NCBI GenBank assembly: GCA_010356995.1
Contig: ML996697.1
Coordinates: 368,153 to 432,152, forward strand
Reading direction: 5' to 3'
Origin: Trichodelitschia bisporula
Taxonomy: Eukaryota; Ascomycota; Dothideomycetes; Phaeotrichales; Phaeotrichaceae
DNA length: 64,000 nt
Every line of letters begins with the position of its first letter. Position 1 is the first letter of the stretch. The position numbers were made by a program, and so were the translations under genes. Positions 32,323 through 42,774 of this stretch are shown here, piece by piece. The notes under the pieces are model-generated. The model was not told the origin of the DNA, ran no database searches, and worked only from the letters and a program-made list of their open reading frames with translations.

Positions 32323-33230
32323 ATACCTCGCCTCGATAACCACTGTGCTGCCACGCCTTGTGGACCCAATCGTCAATCATTGTGCTCCGATGACTTGTTG
32401 ACCACCTTGTCGACGACTGTGCTACCATCCACACACCTCCATCCATACTACCACACACCCCGAGTCCCCATGTTTCTTCATCGCTTGCCGGTCCCATCGC
32501 TTGAGGAGGAACGTATCCGCGGATGTATGCTCTCACTCCAGGCCAATTTGCCCTCTTCACCCCTCACCCTCTCCCTTCCCCTCCTCCATCCTTTTCCGCC
32601 CCTCCCCCCCTCCTTCTCTAACCCTCTGACTGCCAATGCAATATATCTCTGGCCAAAGCCGGCCAATTGGGGATCGGCCGGGGCAGGATGAGCCCTGCGT
32701 CGGTGATAGAGTAGCGCGGTAAGAGAGAGACTTCTGCTCAGTACGGATTGTGCATAGTGTGGGGCATGTACCGTAGTAAATGCTGTTTGGGTGCAGGAAG
32801 AGGGAAAGGGTGTCGTGCGCCTGGTGTGCATAGAGTGTGTGGGTGTCGTGTGGGTGTGGGTGAATGCCGCATGTAGGATAGTGTGGGCGGTGGTGCACAA
32901 AGTGCCGTGGTCTGGTGGTGGGACGGCCTCTTTGGCCCGATTGCCCTCTTTTCTCTCAGACTTCGTTACTCTCTTTCTACTCTCGGTCGCTCGACCTTCG
33001 CTCTTCCTTGCTGTATCCGTGGACCTCTCGGCTCGTCTCCTCTCGTTTCGAACTTCTCCCTTCCCTCGCTCTCTCTTCCCCACTCTCCCTCACACTCTCT
33101 TCCTCACCCTCGTCTATCGTCACTCTCTCCCTCCGCTGCCGTTGTCACTTTCCTCCTATACCACCAACCACCACGACTACCACCCTACACACACCCACCC
33201 GCGATGCGCCCTCGCTAGCCATGACCAGCC

Positions 33231-35459
33231 ATGCGACTCCTTCGTCTTCTGCTGCTGTCGTCGCTGTCGCTGTCGCCGTCGCCCTCCCTCTGCGACGCTC
33301 TCCCTCATAGCGACGACCGGCCCCGCCTCCAAGCCCGCGCCGCCACCCCCTCCACCCTTCCACCGCCCATTTCCTTCGCTCCCGCCCAAAATTGGGAAGG
33401 CATCAACGGACAATGGAACACATTCGCTCTGCGCATCGGCTCGCCAGAACAAGTCGTGCGCGTCTACGTCTCCACCGCCAGCCAGCAGACTTGGGTGGTG
33501 GACCCGCGCGGCTGCCCCGACGACACTCCCACAAACACCACCTGTACCGACTCGCGCGGCGAGACCTTTGATCTGAACAAGAGCAAGACGTGGCGCCCCC
33601 AGGGCCTCTACGATCTGTGGATTGAAGGAAACCTTGACCTCTATGGCAATGGAGAGTACGGCTTTGACACCGTCGGCCTCGGCTACCCGGGCGAGGGAGG
33701 CCCAGTTATGACGGGTCAAATCGTTGGCGCCATCGCTACTCCCGACTTCAACTACGGACACCTCGGCATCAATCCCAAATCAACTAACTTTACAAACTTT
33801 ACCACCCAGTCGCCGAGCTTCATCACCTCCCTCAAGGAGCGCAACCTGATCCCGAGTGTATCGTGGGGCTACACGGCGGGAGCAGCCTATCGTATGTTGA
33901 AGCGCAGCATCTCAATCCAATCCATTGGCCACATTGACTAACACTTTCTAGGCTTCGCAAAGGTCCTGTCCAGCCTCACCCTCGGCGGCTATGATGCTGC
34001 TCGTTTCGTGCCCAACAACGTCTCCTTCAACTTCTTCCCCGACAATGAGCGCGACCTGCTAGTGAGCATCGTCGGAATCACGGCCGACGCCTCCGATAAG
34101 AAACGCACGTCGCTGTTTCCCACATACAAAATTATCTACTCCTACATCGATTCGACCGTGTCCGAAATCTGGTTGCCGATAGAAGCCTGCAAGGCCTTCG
34201 AGGACTATTTCGAGCTGACATGGGACCCAACCACGGAACTCTATCTCGTCTCAGAGGCGCAGCACGCGACGCTGCTCCAACGCAACCCGAACGTCACCTT
34301 CACCATACAGCCGTGGAGCGATCCCAAGTCTCGGCGGGTTGACATCACGCTGCCGTACCGCGCCTTCGATCACTATGCCAAGCCGCCGTACCGCGACCTC
34401 AACCGCACGAGTCGCTACTTCCCTCTCCGGCGTGCGGCCAATGACACCCAGTACACCCTGGGTCGCACTTTCCTACAGGAAGCGTACCTGACCGTCGACT
34501 GGGAGCGGCAGAACTTTTCCGTTGCGCAATGTTCGTGGGAGACGGCGATGCCCCAGCAGAAAATCGTCGCCATTCCACCCTTTAGTAACAGCACTAACTC
34601 CACTAACGGCGGCTCCGCTCCCGGTGCCGCGACGGTTAGTCCGACTAAGCTCGGCTCGGGCGCCATTGCGGGCATCATCATCGCCGCCGCTGCTGTTCTC
34701 ATCGCCACAACCACCGGCCTGTACTTCTACTTCAAGCGGCCAAAGGCCGAGTCATCGCCGGATAAGGACGAGCCCAAGACGGTCGACACCGAGGGCTCGA
34801 AGGAGGACGGCAAAGATGAAGCCACAGGCACAACGCTCGTTTTCCCCAAGGCCGAGCTGGACGCATCCAATCCGCTGCGCCACGAGGCCGCAGGCGGAGA
34901 GTTCTACAAGCCGGGCAGCGAGCCGACGTCCCCGTCGGAGACCCTTCCAGTCATCCGCGTCGAGGCCGACTCCAAGGAGCGCCAGGTGTTCGAGATGGAA
35001 GGCGATTATCCCGAGCGGCAGGAGGCCGACGGCCGCATGATGACGGAGAAAGAGGCGATGCGAGTGCGCGAGGAGCGGTACAATGGCGTCGACAGCTCGC
35101 CCGTTACGGAGACGGCGCGGACGGGGAGCGCGCGCGATGTGTTGCCCGGGTATGAGCCGAGCGATGTGAGCGGACACAGTCCGACGGGCCTGAGTGCGCC
35201 GGGCTTGAGTTCTACGGGAGTCAGTCCCACGGGAGTCAGTCCTACGACGCCCACGAGCAGTGCGCCTGGTGTGAGTCCTGTGCGTGTGAGGCCGGGCCAT
35301 GTGGTCGAGCTGGTGTCGCCGCTGGATGGCACGCTCGGGTCGCGCACGATGGGCTTTTTGCCGCTGAGTCCGTTGGAGGGAGGGACGCTGGCTGTACCCA
35401 GCGGGGAGAGACGAAGGTTTTCGTTCGAGGAGGGGACGCAGACGCAGCCGCGGGAGTGA
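33231..35459 (+). CDS. Membrane-anchored A1-family aspartic-protease-like protein, 722 aa
   Basis: Two exons, 33231-33891 and 33952-35459; a GTATGT donor and ctaac...tag end join in phase (AAYR|FAKVL). The N-terminus has a signal peptide (MRLLRLLLLSSLSLSPSPSL). The two-lobed pepsin-like fold is recognisable: NTFALRIGSPEQVVRVYV, GHLGINP, SLTLGGYDAARF, TLGRTFLQEAYLTVDWE. The first catalytic DTG is replaced by S-T-A (81-83, context YVSTASQQTWVV). The second site keeps Asp (D287, YSYIDSTVSEIW). A protease normally needs both, so this is probably inactive or a binding protein. One TM helix lies at about 457-481 after an Asn/Ser-rich stalk, followed by a 240-residue cytosolic tail with Ser/Thr-Pro sites. 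Several NxS/T sites lie in the outer part. Confidence 0.85.
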
Positions 35460-36468
35460 GGAGCGAGTGCCGCGCCGTATATACCCCAGTTTTGAGCGCG
35501 ACGGACCGGGTTAGTATTTGATGTGTAAAATAGACGACAGGGACGGGGACGGAGGGGGGATGAGTATGGTGCATTGACGCTCTCTTGGTCGATCTCTCGC
35601 TCTTTTTTTTATACTCTTGTCATGTTGTGTTGCTTGGGATAGGCGTTGCTGCGGGATTTCATGCAGCTGTGTTTTTTGGGTCTTTTGGGAAGGCCGGCGG
35701 GTCTTGGGGATATGAATACAGACGTAATTGCTCAATAGTGCTGAGTGCCCCGAGTGTTAGTGCTGAGGATTTCGTGCTAGTGCTGCTAGTTTTGTGGACG
35801 ATGTTGGATGGTTGATCCTCTCGAGAGGGGACTTATTTTGGTGGTGAAGCGCTGTGGCGCTCGCGGCGCTTAGGGGCGGGGCAACTGGGAGGCTGAGTCT
35901 GTGGGTTTTGGCCATCTGGGGCTCTGGGTGTTGTAGAGCTTTGCGGAGAGAGTATTTAGGTGGAATCGTTGTCTGCATTGTACTTCTTCATCATTACTTG
36001 TGTCTTCATCAGTTTGTCATTTCTTTCCTTAAGAGGTACGTTCTTTTCTCTTCTTGAGTGAGATCAGACCCGCTAGGCCCTCCCGCTCGGCCCCGCCTCC
36101 ACGCAACCACCCACCTCTGCTTACTTGCGCTCCCGCGTGCGGGGGGGGAATGCGGTTTTCTTGGCGTTGGGAGGGGGCGAGTGGGGAGTCGAGTGGGGTG
36201 TTGCGAGGGAGGGGGGCCTTGGGCTTGGGGTTGGGGGTTTTGCGGGACCCGTGGAGGGGCTGAGGGGCAAGTGTGTCGGGTCAGCTCGTTGACAACGAAC
36301 TCCAGGCAACTATCGCACGCCCTCTTTGCACGCTTTGCATCGCTACATCGTCCGTCTTGCCATATCGCGGGTTTTCTGTCTTCGGCTGAGTTTTGAGTTG
36401 AGCTACTGCTTGTGATGTGAGTGTACTTCTTTTGTGGGGGGGGGGGTGAGGGCTGACGGGTGCGCAGT
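35460..36468. other. Promoter region of the MAP kinase gene
   Basis: This holds the 3' region of the protease-like gene and the promoter of the kinase. An 11-G run lies at 36436-36446. A gtgagt at about 36418 with a cag just before the ATG could be an intron in the 5' leader. Confidence 0.4.
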
Positions 36469-37869
36469 ATGGCGCTTTCTGACCTCAATGGCCGTAAGGT
36501 CTTCAAGGTTTTCAATCAGGAGTTTGTGGTTGATGAGCGGTACAATGTGACCAAGGAGCTGGGACAGGGCGCGTACGGCATCGTGTGGTGAGTGTGGGCT
36601 ATCGAGCACAAGGAGCGTCGACGGCACCAATTCCTCGAGGGCGTGCACATGGCTAACCTTCTGCAAGTGCCGCCGTACACACGCAGACGGGCGAAGGCGT
36701 CGCGATCAAGAAAGTCACCAACGTGTTCAGCAAGAAGATCCTCGCAAAGCGCGCGCTGCGCGAGATCAAGCTGCTGCAGCACTTCCGCGGCCACCGCAAC
36801 ATCACCTGCCTGTACGACATGGACATTCCGCGCCCGGACAACTTCAACGAGGCTTATCTGTACGAGGAGCTCATGGAGTGCGATCTGGCCGCGATTATCC
36901 GCTCGGGACAGCCGCTCACGGATGCGCATTTCCAGTCCTTCATTTATCAGATCTTGTGCGGGCTGAAGTATATCCATTCGGCGAATGTGCTGCATCGCGA
37001 TCTCAAGCCCGGGAATCTGCTTGTCAATGCGGATTGTGAGCTTAAGATTTGTGACTTTGGGCTTGCGCGTGGGTTCTCGGTCGATCCGGAGGAGAATGCG
37101 GGGTATATGACTGAGTACGTGGCGACGCGGTGGTACCGCGCGCCGGAGATTATGCTCAGCTTCCAGAGCTACACGAAAGCGAGTACGTCGCCCCCCCCCC
37201 CCCCCCCCCCCCCTTACATACCCATCCTCAACTCACTAACCATCCCTCACAGTCGACATCTGGTCCGTCGGGTGCATCCTCGCCGAGCTCCTGGGCGGCA
37301 AGCCTTTCTTCAAAGGCCGCGACTACGTCGACCAGCTAAACCAAATCCTGCACTACCTAGGCACCCCCAACGAAGACACGCTCGCGCGCATCGGGTCCCC
37401 GCGCGCACAGGAGTACGTCCGCAACCTGCCCTTCATGCCCAAAATCCACTTCGCCTCGCTCTTCCGCGGCGCCAACCCCGACGCCCTTGACTTGCTCGAC
37501 AAAATGCTCGCCTTCGACCCATCGGCGCGTATCAGCGTCGAGTCCGCGCTCGAGCACCGCTATCTCACCATCTGGCACGATGCGAGCGATGAGCCCGTGT
37601 GCCCTACCCCCTTCGACTTCCACTTTGAAGTCGTGGATGAGATCCCCGAGATGAAGCGCATGATTTTGAGTGAGGTGCAGGCGTTTCGCCAGCAGGTGCG
37701 TGTGCAGCCGAGTCAGGCGGGCGGCGGGCAGATGGTGGCGCCTGTGGTGCCGGTGCCGGAGGGGTATGATCGCATGGCGTATGAGGAGCCGCGGCCGCAG
37801 GAGGTTATTGGCGGGGTGGGGAGCTTGGAGGCGGATTTGGCGGTTGGGGCGGATGGGCTGAGGAAGTAA
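36469..37869 (+). CDS. SLT2: Cell-wall-integrity MAP kinase (Slt2/MpkA family), 416 aa
   Basis: Three exons: 36469-36587, 36668-37182 and 37253-37869; both joins are in phase ([26 protein letters not shown]). It is the terminal kinase of the Pkc1-Bck1-Mkk-Slt2 wall-stress pathway and phosphorylates nuclear transcription factors. Visible landmarks: P-loop GQGAYGIV (33-40), catalytic Lys (VAIKK, 54), HRD (149-151), DFG (169-171), the dual-phosphorylation TEY (188-190) and WYRAPE. The text [20 protein letters not shown] and [19 protein letters not shown] is diagnostic of the Slt2/Mps1 branch. The Gln/Pro tail is short, as in filamentous ascomycetes. The 70-bp second intron contains a 23-base C run. 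Confidence 0.97.
37191..37213 (+). repeat. Poly-C run (23 bases) in a kinase intron
   Basis: Twenty-three consecutive C lie 7 bp after the donor of intron 2 of the MAP kinase gene and take up a third of the 70-bp intron. Confidence 0.95.
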
Positions 37870-40202
37870 GGATGTGGGGGGGCTTGATCGGAGATTTGGT
37901 TGGATATCACGAGGGATGGGGCGGATGGGTCATGATTTACGTTATGCTTAGCTGTTGAAAAGGTCGTTTTTTAGGAGGTGATGCCGTGAGATGCGTGCCT
38001 GGACTTGGACGTGGAGCGTTGCCCCGGAGCTTCGCCCGTGTTCCGACCCTTTGTTCAGGGCTGGTGACGCTGTCGGTAGTCTGGTACCCTGTGGTATCCC
38101 GTGGCGGGCGTGCCGTGCCGCTGGGCTACCGTACCGTACCGGTCCACCGTCGCGGGTTACACAGTCATTACCGGAGGTAGGCGCAGACAGCCGATGGCCA
38201 CTTACATGAACGACCATCGGGGCATCGTATGGGGTTCAGCCTACAGGTCCCCACCTCTCTCTCTCTCTCTTCTCGGCGTTTACGGTACTTAAGCGCTCGG
38301 GTCAAGTACTATTTACGAAAGCCCCGCTTGTGGCTTTGTGCCCACGACGCTGAATACGAGCGGGAAGTGGGCCAGCCACGTGCGCCACGTGTGACGGGGT
38401 GGATGCGCCGGGGATGGCTCCGGGGGAGTGGGGCGTGGCGTTGTGGTGGAGGAGTGTGGCGCCGTTTGTGGGGTAGCGCGTGGTCGCGGCGTGGGCGGCA
38501 GGATTGAGGATGGGTGTGGGGAGGGGGCGCGGGAGGTTGTTTTGACGTCGTGCTATGATGCTGTCGTGCTGTCATACTGCCGTGATCTCATGCTAAGCTG
38601 TCGTGCTGGATGGGCTTTGTTCGTCGACGTCAGGGAAGGGAAGGGAAGGGGGTGAGATGGGGTTTGTGTGGGGTGGAGTGGAGATGGGATGTGGGAGGAG
38701 GGGATGGGTTGGGGATGGAGTGGATGTTCAAGGGGGACGTGTGGGGAGGGACGTCACTTCCTCCGCCGGAAATGGACGTCGCTGCCCTCGCCGGAAGAGA
38801 CGTCGATTCCCTCCACCAGGAGACCTCACCTCCCTCGCCCGCAATCTCACGCCAATCGCTCTTCGACGACTTCGACGCACTGAAGTAAGGAGCGGAGGTG
38901 TGAGTTGAGTGAGAGGTACTGAAGAAGATGAGGCCGTGGTGAGTTTTTCGAGTGATGATGGGAAGGCGATCTATTATTGAGCAGACTGTCATCAAACTCG
39001 GCTCGCTGTTCAATATCGGCCTTTCGCGACGCCGTCACCGCGACTTCCTTCGTTGTCCCTCGCAGTGCCGAGCCCGTATATTCCCAGGTGATGTTCGACA
39101 CTAGAACTAGTTCTAGCCCCCACAAATCCCCCGCAATCTATCAGAACATGGCTTTTCCGTTGCTGGTAATGGGTACTGATGGTAGCAGATCTCGCATTGA
39201 ACTGCCTCTCTCAGAGACTCAAGTCCCGAGTTCAATGTCGGGTTTCACGCCATCGCAATGACATCCTCCTCTCCTCACGATGGCAGTGCCGTGCCCATAT
39301 TCCACAGTACCTCTCTCCACCAGCCCCCACAGTCGATCAGGACACAGCCTCGACCTCCCCTCCATCCACGTGCACCATCCCGGCAGGATCGGGAGCTCAA
39401 ACGCGTCCCCAACCAAGATCTCGGCATCCGAATTTTGGGCTCAGACGTCGTGTATATATTGCGCCAACCCGCTAACCTCGTCCAAGGCCCCAAATTAGCC
39501 CACACATAAGAGCACCGCCTAAGACCAGACCTCCGGCTCGGTCCGACTTTCCCCCCATCCCGGTAGCAGATCTCGCGTTGCCGAGATTCTCTCACTCTGA
39601 ACTCGGCTTAGCCTTTAATATCGGCCTTCCGAGGTGCCGTGCTTGAATCCTTCCGGCTCTCATAGCCCTCACCAGAGTCCAGAGATCCATGGCGCTGACG
39701 TCTGCCTCCACCCACGCGTTTCATCGCCCCCAGGATTGTGTTCTTAAACGCGTACCGACCTTGTTCCAGGTCATATCACTCCCATCTGCGAAGTACACAA
39801 CCATCATACCTATATTGTGCCAACCCTGCCAAAGTACTGCCAATATGTGTACATTAGCGGCTTCCGCAGTTAGGCTCTAAGACTACGGAGCTAGTGAGCG
39901 TTGAAATAGGACTGTACTAGGCGATGGGGGCGGAACCTCGCGAAGGATTTGCGAAGGATTCGTCTTGATACAGCGAGTGAAGATGTCGGGCTATTGGGCT
40001 AATTTCGGAGGATGTGTTGTGATCATCGGGTGCCGAAGGGGACGGGAACGGGTAACCGGCGGGAGGAGGGTATAAAGAAAGCGACGACGCGCTGAACGGT
40101 CATCATCGCAACAACAGCATCACATCCAGTCTTCACTACTCAGTCTTACATCTCTCACTTCAGCACTTCAATCCAACCACCACCACCCCAACCACAACAA
40201 CA
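37870..40202. other. 2.3-kb intergenic region with diverged direct repeats
   Basis: Segments recur: ggtagcagatctcgcattg (39181) and ggtagcagatctcgcgttg (39562); aactcggct...aatatcggcctt (about 38996 and 39600). A CT microsatellite lies at about 38258-38274 and a 16-bp palindrome (ctagaactagttctag) near 39104. The last 150 bp form the promoter of the first secreted-protein gene. Confidence 0.5.
40071..40077 (+). promoter_or_regulatory. TATA box of secreted protein 1
   Basis: TATAAAG lies 132 bp before the ATG. The sequence around it (gggtataaagaaagcgacgacgcg) resembles that before the paralogue at 41657. Confidence 0.65.
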
Positions 40203-40574
40203 ATGTTCATCCTCAAGACCCTCACGACCCTCCTCCTTACCTCCCTCGCGCTCGCCGCGCCAGCCGCCCATCCGAACGCCGAGCAATCCACCAACCTCGC
40301 CGCCGAATCCATCTCCGCAATCCAGGGCGGCCCGGCGTGGTGCACGGAGTCGCCCTCGGGCGGGGGCCGGGCCAACAACCGGCTGACGAAGGACTGCTGC
40401 GCGGCCACCAGGCACAAGGCGTACTTCAACGAGGCGCAGCGCGTGTGTATGGGCTATGGCGGGACGATGGATAATGCGGTCGATCATGGAAAGTTTGGCA
40501 AGTGCTGCGATAGCCGGGGTGGGGGGAGCCATGGTGTGAATCCGACGATGGATATGGTTACGGCTCCGGTCTAG
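40203..40574 (+). CDS. Small secreted 6-Cys protein 1, 123 aa
   Basis: ATG in an A-rich context (acaacaATG). A signal peptide (MFILKTLTTLLLTSLALAAP) is followed by a mature protein of about 100 residues with six cysteines in the pattern C..CC..C..CC: WCTESP, TKDCCAATRHKAYFNEAQ, VCMGYGG and KCCDSRG. An even Cys count suggests three disulfides. It matches the protein at 41899 along its whole length. No introns. I do not recognise a named family. Secreted, small and Cys-rich is the profile of fungal effectors or surface-active proteins, but a role in infection cannot be read from sequence. Confidence 0.8.
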   Translation: MFILKTLTTLLLTSLALAAPAAHPNAEQSTNLAAESISAIQGGPAWCTESPSGGGRANNRLTKDCCAATRHKAYFNEAQRVCMGYGGTMDNAVDHGKFGKCCDSRGGGSHGVNPTMDMVTAPV

Positions 40575-41195
40575 AACTAGGCGGTGAGACGCGGAGGTGG
40601 AAGGCGTTTGAGGAGATGGGGCTGAGATTGGTGGATGATGGTGGGAGAGGGGGGTGCGGTAGTGACTAGAGGCACAAATGTCGAGTTCTTAGTGCCTTGC
40701 GCATTTCCCAGAAAGCTGTTTGCCGTGACTATCAACAGTGTGGTCAATCGGGTCGCTCGCGGTCGGGCAAGTGAAGCCACCTGAAGTCGTGTAGATACCC
40801 GGCTTACTCATTCCCGGACCGAAACAGTACTCAGCAAGTCTAGACGGTTACCCGACGAAGCCCAGCACTGACTACGGGTATCACACGCCGCTCCCGAACC
40901 CGCATGCTTCTCCCCTGCCCCCTCAGCCTTGCGGCACAGCAGCCCCAATCCATCCCCCGCCCACCACCCCCAGTCCCTTGCCCCAAAATCCATTGCATAC
41001 AGCGTTACAAGCGGTACAGCGTTACAAACGGATCACACTCCCGCTCGCGCTCGCCACCCGTGCCTGATCCTCCGTCTCAGCTCTCGCCGCGATCCTCCTC
41101 CGCATCCGCACATCCCTGCGCCGATCCATATATCCATATTACCCAGACCCCAAATTAGCCTTCAAATACCACCAAGTTTAAGTGTTAATCTATCC

Positions 41196-41289
41196 ACGCC
41201 CCAAATAGCGCCCCATTGGGATTGCTTGGTTCGGCTCATCTACCCAACGCCCCAAATAGCGCCCCATTGGGATGCTCGGCTCATCTATT
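41196..41289. repeat. 51-bp tandem repeat, two copies
   Basis: acgccccaaatagcgcccca begins at 41196 and again at 41247. The second copy is slightly shortened (gattgcttggttcgg versus gatgctcgg). Confidence 0.85.
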
Positions 41290-41656
41290 TGCGACCCACA
41301 TAGCGCGTCGCCCGGACACCCGGCTCGGACCGGCTCCCGCACTTAAAAAAAGGCACGTATACCGGTCTCGATGATCCGGATGCGTTGATAGGTGCGGTGC
41401 GGCGATGGGATTCCTGTTGATCTGAGCGGGATCCTGATGATCCTTTTAGGCTGTGATCCTGACATGGACACATGATCGGATCGGCTTGCGGGATCTTTTT
41501 AGAGCACCTTGGCTACGTTCGCGATGAGGCTGATGGCGGGGGGACCTGGTGAGAGGCCATCCTTTGGGCTAATTGAGATCGCATTTGCGGCGTGGTGGTA
41601 GGAGTTCGAGAGGATCTCTAGAGGATCCATCTGGCGTGGTCGGTGTGGAGGATAGG

Positions 41657-41663
41657 TATAAAG
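41657..41663 (+). promoter_or_regulatory. TATA box of secreted protein 2
   Basis: TATAAAG lies 242 bp before the ATG, within a segment (ggtataaagaggaccgcgacgacgcg) homologous to the promoter of secreted protein 1. Confidence 0.65.
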
Positions 41664-41714
41664 AGGACCGCGACGACGCGGAAGTCAATCATCATCAACA
41701 ACAGCAGCTCATTC

Positions 41715-41870
41715 AGTCTTCAGTCCTCCAGTCCACACTTCAGTCTCCAGAACTCCAGTTCACACTTCAGTCTTCAGTCTTCAGTCTTCAGTCCTCCAGT
41801 CTACACTTCAGTCCTCGGAACTCCAGTTCATACTTCAGTCTTCAGAACTCCAGCTCCACACTCCAACACT
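41715..41870. repeat. Irregular cttcagtc/ctccag repeat in a 5' leader
   Basis: Fifteen or more units of cttcagt, cctccagt and aactccag alternate between the TATA box and the start codon. This lengthens the leader relative to the paralogue. Confidence 0.8.
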
Positions 41871-41898
41871 TTAAACCTCAACCGCCGCCACCGCAACT

Positions 41899-42285
41899 AT
41901 GCTCGCCCTCCAGACCTTCTTCCTGGCCCTCGCCTCCTTGGCCATCGCCGCCCCAGTCGCCGACATGTCGACCTCTGAAGCCACCTACTCCGACCTGGCC
42001 GTCGAGTACAACTCCGCCCTCCTCGCACCCGCCGGCGGCCCAAACTGGTGCACATTCGATCCCAATGGCAACGGCAAGGCCAACAACCAAGTGACAAAGG
42101 ACTGCTGCGCGGCTGTGAGGCACAGGGCGTACTACAACGAGGCGCAACACACGTGCCAGGGCTACGGCGGGAATGCTGATAATGCGGTTGATACTGGCGC
42201 GTTCGTACGCTGCTGTGGTTCCCGGAACTCGGGAAGCAGAGGTCACGGCACGACGAGCAACCTCGTTTTTGCGCCTCAGGATTGA
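41899..42285 (+). CDS. Small secreted 6-Cys protein 2, 128 aa
   Basis: ATG after gcaact. A signal peptide (MLALQTFFLALASLAIAAP) precedes the same fold as protein 1: GGPNWCTFDPNGNGKANN, TKDCCAAVRHRAYYNEAQ, CQGYGGNADNAVDTG and RCCGSRNSGS. All six Cys are kept. The mature parts of the two proteins are about half identical by eye, while the pro-regions between the signal and the first Cys differ. Same strand, 1.3 kb apart, homologous promoters: a tandem gene duplication. Confidence 0.8.
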   Translation: MLALQTFFLALASLAIAAPVADMSTSEATYSDLAVEYNSALLAPAGGPNWCTFDPNGNGKANNQVTKDCCAAVRHRAYYNEAQHTCQGYGGNADNAVDTGAFVRCCGSRNSGSRGHGTTSNLVFAPQD

Positions 42286-42774
42286 TTGTGCTGAGGTGGA
42301 TTCTAGAGGGGGGCCTTGTTGCTGATGCTGCGGGATGGGGATTGCTTTTCTGACTTACTTGGATCTAGAATAGAAGGTCGTTTCGTTCTCTTGCAGATGT
42401 TCAATGGAAGCTGTGACCCGTGATTATCAAACCCGATCCCGATCCACTTACCCATGTACTCCGCGCCCCTGGCTCCTCTCAGCCTTGCAGCATAAATCAC
42501 TCCATGTGTGCCTGACTCGTCCACTTCAACTGCACTAGAAGCTGGCAGGCATCATGAAACAGCGTCAGAGTTTACTGCAGGATTAGAGATACTCTGAGAA
42601 TTCGCGCTAAACCGCGTTGAATTAGCAGTGCAAGGCTCATGGCGTGCGGTGGATCGCCGATCGGAATTCAACACCAATTCCTGGAAACCCCACGCGAACA
42701 GCATCATAAACGCACAAGTATCGACGATCAACAAGAACAAATTCGCTCAATTCGCTTCATTCTCACAAAGAACC
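42286..42774. other. Convergent spacer
   Basis: 3' regions of the second secreted-protein gene and the methyltransferase gene. Nothing else is recognised. Confidence 0.5.

Larger units (their letters stand above)
30886..33230. other. Divergent promoter region between two surface-protein genes
   Basis: The GPI gene (minus) and the protease-like gene (plus) are divergent and share this 2.3 kb. It contains tandem repeats at 32154-32325 and long pyrimidine tracts at 32560-32640 and 32940-33180, the latter suiting a fungal promoter and leader. No gene is supported. Confidence 0.5.
40575..41898. other. Spacer between the paralogous secreted-protein genes
   Basis: This contains a 51-bp tandem repeat at 41196, a ccccaaattagcc block at about 41151 that also occurs near 39487, and a cttcagtc-rich leader at 41715-41870. 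No gene is seen. Confidence 0.5.

Noticed and set aside
31968-32560. Frames rich in AWQHGSM or CCHAAML repeats
   Set aside because: Produced by the 8-bp repeat, whose unit length keeps several frames open.
38610-38888. 92-codon frame ending SRQSLFDDFDALK
   Set aside because: The last 40 residues look somewhat protein-like, but the first half is G-rich noise and no splice partner was found.
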